Assembly (NCBI GenBank): GCA_963728655.1
Contig: CAVSLD010000005.1
Span: 248,001 to 312,000 of the forward strand
DNA length: 64,000 nt
Origin: Iamia sp963728655
Lineage (GTDB): Bacteria > Actinomycetota > Acidimicrobiia > Acidimicrobiales > Iamiaceae
Reading direction: 5' to 3'
In this document: one piece after another, positions 32,921-41,134 of the stretch
Position numbering within the stretch: position 1 is the first letter of the stretch
Layout: each line of letters starts with the position of its first letter
Translations under genes and position numbers: made by a program
The notes under the pieces: generated by a model
What the model was told of the DNA's origin: nothing
The model's database searches: none
What the model saw: the letters and a program-made list of their open reading frames with translations, nothing else

Positions 32921-33712
32921 TCAGACGGCGGTGCCGTCGACCTCGGTGGCAACCTCGTCACCGACGAAGCACAGGTGCCCTGCGGCCGGCAGCACGTCGA
33001 GGTGGGGCTCCTCGTAGCTGAAGGCCACGTCGGGACCCGACCCGTCGGCCAGCGACCAGTAGGTCGCGTCGCCCTTGTACGGGCAGTGGGTGCGGGTGGT
33101 CGACGAGGTGAGCAGGTCGGTGCGCACGTCGGCCGGCGGCAGGTAGAACCGGTTGGGCAGACCCGTCTCGGAGACGACCACGGGCCGGCGCGACTCGGCC
33201 ACCAGCGCGTCGCCGACGGTGACCCGCACGGCGCGGCTGCTGCGGCGGGCGTCGACCCGGTGGTACGGGTCGCGCAGGTGGCCGTGGACCTCCTCGTCCT
33301 CGTCGAACCAGGCGTCGGCGGCCGCGAACGGGAGGGCCTGCAGCCCCTCCAGCCACGTCACCGCGTCGAGCGGCTCGGGGTAGGCCCAGACCGCGTCGGT
33401 CGCCGTGCGGTCGCCCACCACCAGCGACCAGTAGCGGGCGTCGCCCTTGAACGGGCAGTGGGTGGAGGTGTCGGTGGGCACCAGCAGGTCCTGGCGGACG
33501 TCATCCTCGGGCACGTAGAGCACCGGGAGGATGTTGCTCTCGTGGAGCAGGTGGCCCCGCGTCGTGTCGAGCACCACCTCGCCGCCGAAGGTGGCGCGCA
33601 CCCGGCGGGGGAAGTCGGTGAGCAGCAGGCGGTGGGCAGGACCGTCGATGTCGTAGTTCGTGGTCTCCCGGGGCCGGGTCCCGAGCGGGGCATCGCCGAA
33701 GGTCAGGGTCAT
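32921..33712 (-). CDS. Tandem DUF427 protein
   Basis: A 263-residue protein made of two DUF427 domains. Each has a similar ending: THCPFKGDARYWSLVVG in the first (about residues 85-102) and THCPYKGDATYWSLADG in the second (about 205-222), preceded by VLYVPEDDVRQDLL and FYLPPADVRTDLL. The TxCPxKGxAxYW motif is the family hallmark; the function is unknown. ATG 33712 has GAGGTG upstream. It is convergent with the RlmG-like gene, only 7 bp apart. Confidence 0.9.
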   Translation of the reverse strand: MTLTFGDAPLGTRPRETTNYDIDGPAHRLLLTDFPRRVRATFGGEVVLDTTRGHLLHESNILPVLYVPEDDVRQDLLVPTDTSTHCPFKGDARYWSLVVGDRTATDAVWAYPEPLDAVTWLEGLQALPFAAADAWFDEDEEVHGHLRDPYHRVDARRSSRAVRVTVGDALVAESRRPVVVSETGLPNRFYLPPADVRTDLLTSSTTRTHCPYKGDATYWSLADGSGPDVAFSYEEPHLDVLPAAGHLCFVGDEVATEVDGTAV

Positions 33713-33786
33713 GGGGGTCACCTCGTGGGGACGTCGATCTCCACCCCGGCAACGGGGGACCCCCCGGCGATGTTCCGCCGCCTCCC

Positions 33787-33902
33787 TTCTGAGTGCCAGA
33801 CAGTCCCGAACGGGCGCGTCGACACTCAGAACGGGCCACCGGTCCGGACACGTCCGTTCTGAGTGCCAGACGGTCCCGAACGGGCGCGCTCAACGCTCAG
33901 AA
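33787..33902. repeat. Tandem pair of nested hairpins (70-bp period)
   Basis: Outer arms TTCTGAGTG/CACTCAGAA (33787-33795 with 33823-33831) and inner CCCG-AA-CGGG (33805-33814) form copy 1; copy 2 starts at 33857 and closes with CGCTCAGAA (33894-33902). It lies between the DUF427 start and the tsaD stop. Architecture and the TTCTGA arm start match the element at 24269. Confidence 0.88.
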
Positions 33903-33945
33903 CGGCCGAGACCGAGCGGGGGGAGAAGGAGGACCGGGGTCCCGG

Positions 33946-34983
33946 CTACAGGCCGAGGCCGGGGACGGCGCCGGTGTCGAGGGGGCTGGGGCCCTCGGTG
34001 CGGAGCCGGTGCCAGCCGGCGGCGGCCACCATGGCCGCGTTGTCGGTGCACATGGCGGGCGACGGCAGCGACACCCGCAGGCCCTCACGGGCGCCGGCCT
34101 CGGTGATCTGGCTGCGCAGCAGGGAGTTGGCCGCCACCCCCCCGCCCAGGCAGATGCCCTTGGCCCCGACCTGGGCCGCGGCCCGGAGGGCCTTGGCCTC
34201 GAGCACGTCGACCACCGCGGCCTGGAACGAGGCGGCCACGTCGTCGGTGGCCGCGTCGGGGTGGCGTCGGCAGTGGTTGATCACCGCCGTCTTGAGCCCG
34301 GAGAAGGAGAGGTCGAGGCCCTCGTCGAGCATGGCCCGGGGCAGGGGCACCGACGTGGGGTCGCCCCGACGGGCGGCCAGGTCGATGGCGGGCCCGCCCG
34401 GGTAGGCCAGGCCGAGGTAGCGGGCCACCTTGTCGAAGGCCTCGCCGGCGGCGTCGTCGAGGGTGCCGCCCAGGACCTCGTAGGAGCCGGGGGCGTCCAT
34501 GGCCACCAGCAGGGTGTGGCCCCCGGAGACGAGCAGGACCACGACGGGCAGCTCCACGTCGGGATCGTCGAGCAGGGCGGCGTGGAGGTGGGCCTCCAGG
34601 TGGTTGACGGCCACGAAGGGGACGTCCCAGACCAGGGCGAGGGCCTTGGCCGTGGCCACACCCACCAGCAGGGCACCGACCAGGCCGGGGCCGTAGGTGG
34701 CGGCCACCGCCCCCACCTCGGCGTCGGCCACCCCACTCTCCACCAGGGCCTCGGCCACCACGGGGGTCAGGAGGTCGACGTGGGCCCGGCTGGCGATCTC
34801 GGGCACGACCCCGCCGTAGCGGGCGTGGATGTCGACCTGGCTGGACACGACCGACGACAGCACCTGGGACCCGCCGACCACGATGGCGGCCGCCGTCTCG
34901 TCGCACGAGGTCTCGATGCCGAGGACCGGGATGCCGTCGACGGCGAGCGCTCTCGGGTCACCGGCGGGGAGGGTGGCGGTCAT
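33946..34983 (-). CDS. tsaD: tRNA threonylcarbamoyladenosine (t6A37) transferase subunit TsaD
   Basis: A 345-residue ASKHA-fold enzyme that attaches threonylcarbamoyl to A37 of ANN-decoding tRNAs. IPVLGIETSCDETAAAIV starts the fold, NHLEAHLHAAL gives the iron-binding His pair, LLVSGGHTLLV the nucleotide motif, and LSFSGLKTAV with CLGGGVAANS are conserved. It starts with ATG overlapping the rimI stop and is last in the tsaE-tsaB-rimI-tsaD operon. Length normal. Confidence 0.97.
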   Translation of the reverse strand: MTATLPAGDPRALAVDGIPVLGIETSCDETAAAIVVGGSQVLSSVVSSQVDIHARYGGVVPEIASRAHVDLLTPVVAEALVESGVADAEVGAVAATYGPGLVGALLVGVATAKALALVWDVPFVAVNHLEAHLHAALLDDPDVELPVVVLLVSGGHTLLVAMDAPGSYEVLGGTLDDAAGEAFDKVARYLGLAYPGGPAIDLAARRGDPTSVPLPRAMLDEGLDLSFSGLKTAVINHCRRHPDAATDDVAASFQAAVVDVLEAKALRAAAQVGAKGICLGGGVAANSLLRSQITEAGAREGLRVSLPSPAMCTDNAAMVAAAGWHRLRTEGPSPLDTGAVPGLGL

Positions 34984-35585
34984 GCGGAGCGGACCCCCTG
35001 GAGGATGCTGGGACGGGGCAGGGAGGCCTCGATGCGGGCCAGGCGCTCGGCGTACTCGGGACCGGTGACGTCGATGGCCCACATGATCACCGCATCCTCC
35101 CGGTTGTCGACGTAGTAGCCCTTGCGGACCCCGGCGGGGGCGAAGCCGAAGCGGCTGTAGAGGGCCTGGGCGGCGGTGTTGGAGGCCCGCACCTCGAGGG
35201 TGATGCGCTCGGCCCCCAGGGCGATGGCGTCGCGGACGAGCACCAGCAGCACGCGCGTGGCCACCCCCTGGTGCTGGTGGGCCGGGGCCACCGCCACCGT
35301 GGTGACGTGGGCGTCGCCCACGATCACCATGAGCCCGGCGTAGCCGATGACGCTCGTGCCGCGGCGGGCCACGAGGTAGCTGCGGCCCTCGATGGTGGCC
35401 AGCTCGCCCAGGTAGAGGCCGAGCGACCAGGGCCGGGGGTACACGGCGTGGTCGATGCGGAGCACCTGGCGGAGGTGGCGCCGACGCATCGGGGTGATGA
35501 CGGTGGGCGCCTCGGGCTCGGGCCGGGGCGCGGGCGCGGGGCCCTCGGCCGGCGGTGGGGGCCAGGGGGTGGCGGCGGCGGCCAT
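34980..35585 (-). CDS. rimI: Ribosomal-protein-alanine N-acetyltransferase RimI
   Basis: A 201-residue GNAT acetyltransferase. The core (about residues 32-180) has VTTVAVAPAHQHQGVATRVL, the acetyl-CoA binding QxxGxA-type loop (QHQGVA), and ASNTAAQALYSRFGFAPAGVRKGYY. RimI acetylates the N-terminus of S18, though several homologues are broader. The first 30 residues are a Pro/Ala-rich extension, so translation might start inside. ATG 35585 overlaps the tsaB stop by one base. Confidence 0.92.
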   Translation of the reverse strand: MAAAATPWPPPPAEGPAPAPRPEPEAPTVITPMRRRHLRQVLRIDHAVYPRPWSLGLYLGELATIEGRSYLVARRGTSVIGYAGLMVIVGDAHVTTVAVAPAHQHQGVATRVLLVLVRDAIALGAERITLEVRASNTAAQALYSRFGFAPAGVRKGYYVDNREDAVIMWAIDVTGPEYAERLARIEASLPRPSILQGVRSA

Positions 35586-36307
35586 CAGTCTCCCGCCGGC
35601 TGCGGGCCGGGGACGCCGGCGCGGGTGGTCCAGCGGATCTCGGCGTCGGGCTTGCGGAGGTAGGTGGGGGCGACCTCCCACGGCTGCACCCACTCCTCGC
35701 GCAGGGCCTGGTGGTGGGCCAGCAGCACCAGGTCGCGGGCCGACGGGTGGGTGATGCCGTGGGTGCAGACCTCCGACTTGCGCAGGTCGCGGAAGACCTC
35801 GGTGTGGCGCACGGCCCCGTCGCCGACCAGCAGCATCTCCTCGCCCTGGGCCTGGAGCTCGCCCAGGAGGTCCTGGGGGGTGCTGACCCGCGGCTCGGTG
35901 GTGCGCTGCACCCCGCCGGGCACCTGGCGGTAGAGGGCCCAGAACACCTCGCCCCGACGGGCGTCGATCACCGCGGCGATGAGCCGGTCGGTGAACCGGG
36001 CCGGGAAGGCCAGCAGGTCGAGGCTCGAGATGGGGATGACCGGCACCCGCAGGGCCTGGGCCAGGGCCTTGGCCGTCGCCACGCCCACCCGGAGGCCGGT
36101 GAAGAGGCCGGGGCCGACGTCGACGGCCACCGCCCCGATCTCGGCCAGCTCGACCCGGGCCTGGCGGCAGGCGAACTCGATGGACGGCACGAGCGACTCG
36201 GCGTGGCGCCGGGCCCGGGTGGAGTGGACCGACGCCAGCACGCCCTCGTGGCCGCCGATGGAGCACCCCACCTGCGCGGTGGCCGACTCGATCCCGAGGA
36301 TCAGCAC
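35585..36307 (-). CDS. tsaB: t6A biosynthesis protein TsaB
   Basis: A 240-residue inactive ASKHA homologue that scaffolds TsaD and TsaE in the t6A complex. LILGIESATAQVGCSIGG begins it, VDVGPGLFTGLRVGVATAKALAQAL is the conserved dimer-interface region, and VIDARRGEVFWALY follows. It overlaps tsaE upstream and rimI downstream by a few bases, in the standard actinobacterial order. Confidence 0.95.
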   Translation of the reverse strand: MLILGIESATAQVGCSIGGHEGVLASVHSTRARRHAESLVPSIEFACRQARVELAEIGAVAVDVGPGLFTGLRVGVATAKALAQALRVPVIPISSLDLLAFPARFTDRLIAAVIDARRGEVFWALYRQVPGGVQRTTEPRVSTPQDLLGELQAQGEEMLLVGDGAVRHTEVFRDLRKSEVCTHGITHPSARDLVLLAHHQALREEWVQPWEVAPTYLRKPDAEIRWTTRAGVPGPQPAGD

Positions 36308-36816
36308 CGGCCCGGCTCCCAGCGGCCGATGGTGGCCTCGAGGGCCTCGAGGCGGGCACCCCAGCGGGGCCCGACCGGACGGAGCTGCCAGCGCCGCTCG
36401 TCGGGATCGTCGGCCGGTCCGGCGCCGTCAGGCGCCGACGCGAAGGTGATGCTGATCTCGAGGTAGTCGGCGGGCAGCACGGCCCGGACCGCATCGCCCC
36501 ACTCGATGACCACCACGGAGCCGTCGTCGAGCATCTCGGCCAGGCCCACGTCGAGGGCCTCGTGGAGGTGGTCGAGGCGGTACACGTCGAGGTGGTGCAT
36601 CTCGATCCGCCCACCGTCGTAGGTCTGGGCGATGGTGAAGGTCGGGCTGGTGATGCGCCCCTCCACGCCGAGGCCCGTCCCCAGGCCCTGGGCGAAGGCG
36701 GTCTTGCCCGCGCCCATCTCCCCGGTGAGCAGCACCAGGTCACCGGGGCGCAGGAGGTCGGCGAGGGCGGCGGCCAGGTCGCGCGTGTCGTCGACGGAGG
36801 TGGTGCGGGCGAGCAC
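36301..36816 (-). CDS. tsaE: t6A biosynthesis ATPase TsaE
   Basis: A 171-residue P-loop ATPase. LVLLTGEMGAGKTAFAQGLG is the Walker A, SPTFTIAQTY the switch, and HHLDVYRL/VVVIEWGD the family motifs. It drives turnover of the TsaBD complex. The C-terminal 40 residues exceed the usual length. GTG start at 36816; first gene of the operon, divergent from a secreted protease. Confidence 0.95.
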   Translation of the reverse strand: MLARTTSVDDTRDLAAALADLLRPGDLVLLTGEMGAGKTAFAQGLGTGLGVEGRITSPTFTIAQTYDGGRIEMHHLDVYRLDHLHEALDVGLAEMLDDGSVVVIEWGDAVRAVLPADYLEISITFASAPDGAGPADDPDERRWQLRPVGPRWGARLEALEATIGRWEPGRC

Positions 36817-36999
36817 GGCTCGGAGGGGTCGTGGACGGGACGGCGGGCACGGCGCGCCCTGCAGGGAGCGGCGTCGGGCCGGGGCCGAGGCTACCGCCGC
36901 GGCCGGCCGGACCCCAGGTCGAGCCGTCCGCCGCGACGGGCCGGCGGCAGCGTCGGCGGCGCGGGAGGAGCCTCGGCGCCGACGTCGAACCGACCGCCC

Positions 37000-37854
37000 A
37001 TGACATCACTGACCCGTCCCCGCCTCGCGGCCGTCGCGGCCGCCCTCGCCCTCGGCCTGGCGGCCTTCTTCGCCGCCCCCGCCTCGGCCGCGCCGACCTA
37101 CGCCCCCGCGGAGGAGGCGACCATCACCCCCGGGGTGATGATGGTGACCGAAGGCGCCCAGTGCACGGCCAACTTCATCTTCACCGACTCGGTCGACACC
37201 TACATCGGCTACGCCGCCCACTGCGCCGGCACCGGTGAGGCCACCGACACCGACGGGTGCCTGGCCGGCACCCTGCCCCTCGGCACCCCGGTCGACATCG
37301 AGGGCGCCGACGAGCCCGGCACCCTCGCCTACTCGTCGTGGACCGCCATGCAGGCCGCGGGCGAGACCGATGCCGACGCCTGCGCCTACAACGACCTCGC
37401 CCTGGTGAGGATCGCGGCCGCCGACGTGGCCAAGGTCAACCCCTCGATCCCCCACTGGGGCGGGCCGACCGGGCTCAACACCGACGGCGTGCCCGCCGGC
37501 GAGCAGGTCTACAGCTACGGCAACTCGAGCCTCCGCCAGGGCATCGCCCTGCTCAGCCCCAAGACCGGCATCAGCCTGGGCACCACCGGCAACGGCTGGA
37601 CCCACCCCGTCTACACCGTCTCGCCCGGCATCCCGGGTGACTCGGGCAGCGCCTTCCTCGACGCCGACGGCAACGCCCTCGGCGTGCTCAGCACCCTGGC
37701 CCTGGCCCCCCTGCCGCTCAGCAACAACGTGTCGGACCTGAGCCGGGCCCTCGCCTACATGCACAGCCACGGCGGCCCGGCCGCGACCGTCGTCTCGGGC
37801 ACCGAGGCCTTCGACGGGGCCCAGCTGCCCCTGGGCACCGGCTCGCTCTTCTAG
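37000..37854 (+). CDS. Secreted trypsin-like (S1) serine protease
   Basis: A 284-residue exported protein. Residues 1-30 form a signal peptide with cleavage likely after ASA. The chymotrypsin-fold triad is visible: His in GYAAHCAG (about 73), Asp in YNDLALVRI (about 131) and Ser in PGIPGDSGSAFL (about 213), with GDSGS in the textbook form. A short N-terminal piece before the core could be a propeptide. It lies divergent from tsaE; a terminator-like hairpin follows. Likely extracellular proteolysis; no inhibitor or secretion partner is adjacent. Confidence 0.9.
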   Translation: MTSLTRPRLAAVAAALALGLAAFFAAPASAAPTYAPAEEATITPGVMMVTEGAQCTANFIFTDSVDTYIGYAAHCAGTGEATDTDGCLAGTLPLGTPVDIEGADEPGTLAYSSWTAMQAAGETDADACAYNDLALVRIAAADVAKVNPSIPHWGGPTGLNTDGVPAGEQVYSYGNSSLRQGIALLSPKTGISLGTTGNGWTHPVYTVSPGIPGDSGSAFLDADGNALGVLSTLALAPLPLSNNVSDLSRALAYMHSHGGPAATVVSGTEAFDGAQLPLGTGSLF

Positions 37855-37872
37855 CCGCTCCTCCTGGCCCGT

Positions 37873-37906
37873 CGGCCCCGGGGCGACCGCACACGCCTCG
37901 GGGCCG
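37873..37906 (+). terminator. Terminator-like hairpin after the secreted protease
   Basis: CGGCCCCGGGGCG (37873-37885) pairs with CGCCTCGGGGCCG (37894-37906) with one mismatch and an 8-nt loop, 18 bp after the protease stop. The next 190 bp to the convergent P1 peptidase are GC-rich with a CCGG microrepeat near 38085 and no other feature seen. Confidence 0.72.
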
Positions 37907-38099
37907 GCGGCAGGAGATGTCCGTCGGACGGCGAACCCTCCGACGACAGGGTGGGGCTCGGCCCCACGGCCAGGCCGGTCGGTGCGCACCGCGGGAGGAG
38001 GCGCATCGGCCGGTCGTGGCGCGCCCGGGTCGAGACGGACGGCCCGGGCCCGCGCCACGGCCCCGGCGCCACGGCCGGGCCGGCCGGCCGGCCGGCCGG

Positions 38100-38957
38100 T
38101 CAGCCCACGCTGCGGACGGCGCGCTCCACCGCCGCGGTGCCCAGCACCCGGACCTGGTCGACGGGCGCCTCCACCGCGCCGGTCGCGACCGCGATCAGGG
38201 CATCGCCGTCGACCCGGGTGTGGGCGGGGACGAGGGCCCGGCCCAGGCCGTTGTGGCCACCCTGGGCCACCACCAGGCACCCCACCTTGTCGAGGCGGGC
38301 GTTGGTGGCGATGATCCCGATGGTCGTGTTGCCGATGGGCGGCGACGAGTCCGGCATGGCCGCGGCGGCCTCCTCGATGCCGTCGAGGCCGGTCCCGGTG
38401 GCGTCGATGTCGCCCGCCGCGTTGACGGCGACGGCGGCCGCCACCACCAGGTCCCCGGCCCGCACGGTGGCCACGCCGAGCCCGGCCGGGCGCCGCTGGC
38501 CCATCCCTCGCCAGCCGCCGACGGTGGCGCCGGTGCCGGCACCGACGAGGCCGTGGTCCATGCCGTCGGTGCGGGCCGCCTCGCACGCGGCCCGGCCCTC
38601 GGCCGGACCGGGCCGGACCGACGCATCGCCCACGGCCAGGTCGAACAGGCACAGGGCCGGCACGATGGGCACCCTCCCCGCGGACGTGGGCACCCCGCGG
38701 CCGTGCTCCTCGCACCAGGCCATCACCCCGTCGGCCGCGGCCAGGCCGAAGGCGGACCCCCCGGAGAGGAGGACGGCGTCGACCCGGTCGACCAGCTTGT
38801 CCGGGGCCAGCAGGGCCAGCTCCCGGGAGGCGGGGGCGCCGCCGCGCACGTCCACCGACGCGACCGTGCCCTCCGGGAGCAGGGCCACGGTGCAACCGGT
38901 CCGGGCCACCGGGTCGGTCCAGTGGCCCACGGCGATGCCGGGCACGTCGGTGATCAC
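38100..38957 (-). CDS. P1/S58-family peptidase, NylC/DmpA-like Ntn hydrolase
   Basis: A 285-residue member of the DmpA/NylC group. VGHWTDPVARTGCTVALLPEG and DVRGGAPASRELALL begin it as in the family; GGSAFGLAAADGVM follows. Enzymes of this group self-cleave to free an N-terminal nucleophile, in NylC between Asn and Thr. Here the matching site is GN-TTIGII, so Asn210/Thr211 is the predicted cleavage point. It would act on small peptides, beta-peptides or amide oligomers. GTG start overlaps the upstream glycosyltransferase stop. Confidence 0.9.
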   Translation of the reverse strand: MITDVPGIAVGHWTDPVARTGCTVALLPEGTVASVDVRGGAPASRELALLAPDKLVDRVDAVLLSGGSAFGLAAADGVMAWCEEHGRGVPTSAGRVPIVPALCLFDLAVGDASVRPGPAEGRAACEAARTDGMDHGLVGAGTGATVGGWRGMGQRRPAGLGVATVRAGDLVVAAAVAVNAAGDIDATGTGLDGIEEAAAAMPDSSPPIGNTTIGIIATNARLDKVGCLVVAQGGHNGLGRALVPAHTRVDGDALIAVATGAVEAPVDQVRVLGTAAVERAVRSVG

Positions 38958-40117
38958 GGTGGCGGTCCTCCCGCTGTCGAGGTGCGGTCGGTGAGGGCGA
39001 CGTCGGTGGGGACCTCGCCCGCCACGACCTGGGCCAGGACCCGGTCGTAGGCGGGGGCCAGGGCCGACCAGTCGAAGCGGTCCATCGACGAGGCCAGCCC
39101 GTCGACCGCGGCCTGCGCCGTGGGCAGGTCGTCGAGGACGTCGCGCAGGCGGCGCACCATGTCGCCGTAGGCGCCGTAGAGCACCGCCGGGTGGTACCGG
39201 TCCGGGACGACCTCGGGGTACGAGAGGGCGTGGGGCAGCAGGGGGACCGCCCCGGCGGCCATGGCCTCCACCATGGCCACGCCGAAGAACTCGTGGACCG
39301 CCGTCGACACCACCACCGAGGTCCGGCGCAGCAGGTCGACGTACTCCACGCGGGGCAGGTGCCCGGCGTGCACCAGCCGGGCGCCGAAGCGCTCCTCGGC
39401 CTCCACGAACTCCCGGGGGTCGGACCGGGCGTCGGCCCCGACCAGCGCGACCCGGAAGGCCACGCCCTCGTGGTCGAGGCGGCGCAGGGCGCGGAAGAAC
39501 AGCTCGGGGGCCTTGTCGTGGTCCCAGCGGTGGCTCCACAGCACGATGGGCGCGTCGTCGTCGGCCGGCGCCGGGCCGCACCGCACGGCAGCGACGTCGA
39601 CGCCGACGGGCAGCAGGGTGGACCGGGCCCGCACGTCGTCCAGTCGGTGGTCGTGGCGGTGGTCCGGCGGACGGCACAACAGCTCGGGCAGGGCCCCGAA
39701 GAGGGCGTCGCGGTGGAACGCGGAGTTCACGAAGACGTGGTCGGCGGCGACCATCGACGACCAGTTCCGGTAGGCCATGTCGTCGTCGAGGACCTCGCCG
39801 GTGAGGGCGGCGCGGGCCGGCTGGGTCTCGTGCAGGTACAGGGCCACCGGGGCCGACCCGATCCAGGTCCGGGCGTGGCCCAGGAACGCCGGGACGTCGA
39901 GCATCGACGAGGCCAGCACCACGTCGGGGGGTCCGTGCTCGTCGACCACCGCCGCGGCCCGCTCGGCCAGGGTGACGGCCCCGCCCCGGAGCCGCCACCG
40001 CCAGAAGGCACCCTCGTGGGCGACCAGGTGGACGTCCTCGCCGCTGTGGGCCGCGTAGCCCTCCGCCCAGGCCTGGTGCGAGCCGTTGAGCCAGGGCTCG
40101 ATGAGCAGGACCCGCAC
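38954..40117 (-). CDS. QTMAN-like glycosyltransferase (DUF3524/GTDC1 family)
   Basis: A 387-residue GT-B protein. The N-terminus VRVLLIEPWLNGSHQAWAEGY with HLVAHEGAFWRWRLRGGAVTLAER matches the DUF3524 domain of animal GTDC1, now known as tRNA-queuosine mannosyltransferase (QTMAN). The C-terminal half has a GT4-like donor site: IVLWSHRWDHDKAPELFF, then VSTAVHEFFGVAMVEAMAAG. Bacterial homologues are usually uncharacterised, so sugar transfer to queuosine tRNA is only a hypothesis. The gene is coupled to the NylC-like peptidase downstream. Confidence 0.85.
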   Translation of the reverse strand: MRVLLIEPWLNGSHQAWAEGYAAHSGEDVHLVAHEGAFWRWRLRGGAVTLAERAAAVVDEHGPPDVVLASSMLDVPAFLGHARTWIGSAPVALYLHETQPARAALTGEVLDDDMAYRNWSSMVAADHVFVNSAFHRDALFGALPELLCRPPDHRHDHRLDDVRARSTLLPVGVDVAAVRCGPAPADDDAPIVLWSHRWDHDKAPELFFRALRRLDHEGVAFRVALVGADARSDPREFVEAEERFGARLVHAGHLPRVEYVDLLRRTSVVVSTAVHEFFGVAMVEAMAAGAVPLLPHALSYPEVVPDRYHPAVLYGAYGDMVRRLRDVLDDLPTAQAAVDGLASSMDRFDWSALAPAYDRVLAQVVAGEVPTDVALTDRTSTAGGPPP

Positions 40118-40125
40118 GGGAGGGC

Positions 40126-41134
40126 CTAGGTCCCGGCCCCGACCGGTGCGGTGCGGGCCGACAGGGCGCGGACGAGCTCGGCCAGCTCGTCGGGCCGCTC
40201 CTGCATCAGCTGGTGGCCCGCCTCCGGCAGCACGGTGAGCTCGGCGTCGGGGAGGCCATCGGCCATGGCCCGGGCGAAGGGCACCGGCGTGAGCAGGTCG
40301 CGCTTGCCGACCACCACGAAGGCGGGCGTGTCGACCTCGGGCAGGGCGTCGAGGGTGTCGTGGTCGAAGATGCCGACCAAGGAGCGGTGGAGGGCCTCGT
40401 CGTCGGTGGCCTCGATGGACGCCCGGACCTGCTCGACCGCCGCGGCCGTCGGGTGCTTGCCGAAGGCGGAGCGGACCAGGAACAGCGACAGGTCGTTCCC
40501 GGTGAAGCGGTAGCTCGGCACCGAGCGGCCCGAGTCGAGGCGGTCGACGATGACGCCGCCGAGGGCTGCCACGCGGGGCACCAGGGCGTTGGGGAAGGGG
40601 CGGGCGGCGGAGGTCGCCACCAGGCCCAGGCCGGCCACCCGCTCGCGCCGGACCTCGGGGTGGCCGGTGGCGAAGGCCAGCGTGGCCATGCCGCCCATGG
40701 AGTGGCCGACGACGAGGGCGTCGCGCAGGTCGAGCTCGGTCAGCAGCGTCGCCACGTCGCGGCCGAGGAGGTCCATGCCGTACCCGTCGGACCCGGCGCG
40801 CGACCGGCCGTGGCCCCGGAGGTCGACGGCGAGCACGCGGTGGTCGCGCGGCCAGCTCGTGCAGCTGGGGTGACCACAGCTCGGCGTTGAGGGTGATCCC
40901 GTGGAGGAGGAGCAGGGGCCGGCCCTCGCCCCGCTCCAGCACGTGGAGCTCACCACCGTCGTGGGTGGCCACGGTGAGGTGGCGGACGTCGTCGGGCGGC
41001 ACCAGCAGGCGGTCGCGGTCGGGGGCGGTGCGGGACCGCAGCCGGCGGGCCACGGCACGCTCGGCGGCGACGCCGGCGACGGCCAGCCCGGCCAGTCCCA
41101 GGATCTTGCGGGTCGTGGGGCGCACGACGGTCAT
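40126..41134 (-). CDS. Alpha/beta-hydrolase, frameshifted
   Basis: The N-terminal part is read from ATG 41134 (MTVVRPTTRKILGLAGLAVAG, a membrane-anchor-like helix, then PLLLLHGITLNAELWSPQLHELA). At the CGCGCG tract 40845-40850 the coding frame changes; restoring CG gives ELAARDHRVLAVDLRGHGRS, after which VVGHSMGGMATLAF (nucleophile elbow), VVVGKRDLLTPV (acid) and EAGHQLM (His) follow to the stop. As deposited the gene is broken. About 335 residues when repaired. Start overlaps the alr stop (ATGA), so it is in the alr operon. Substrate unknown. Confidence 0.8.
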
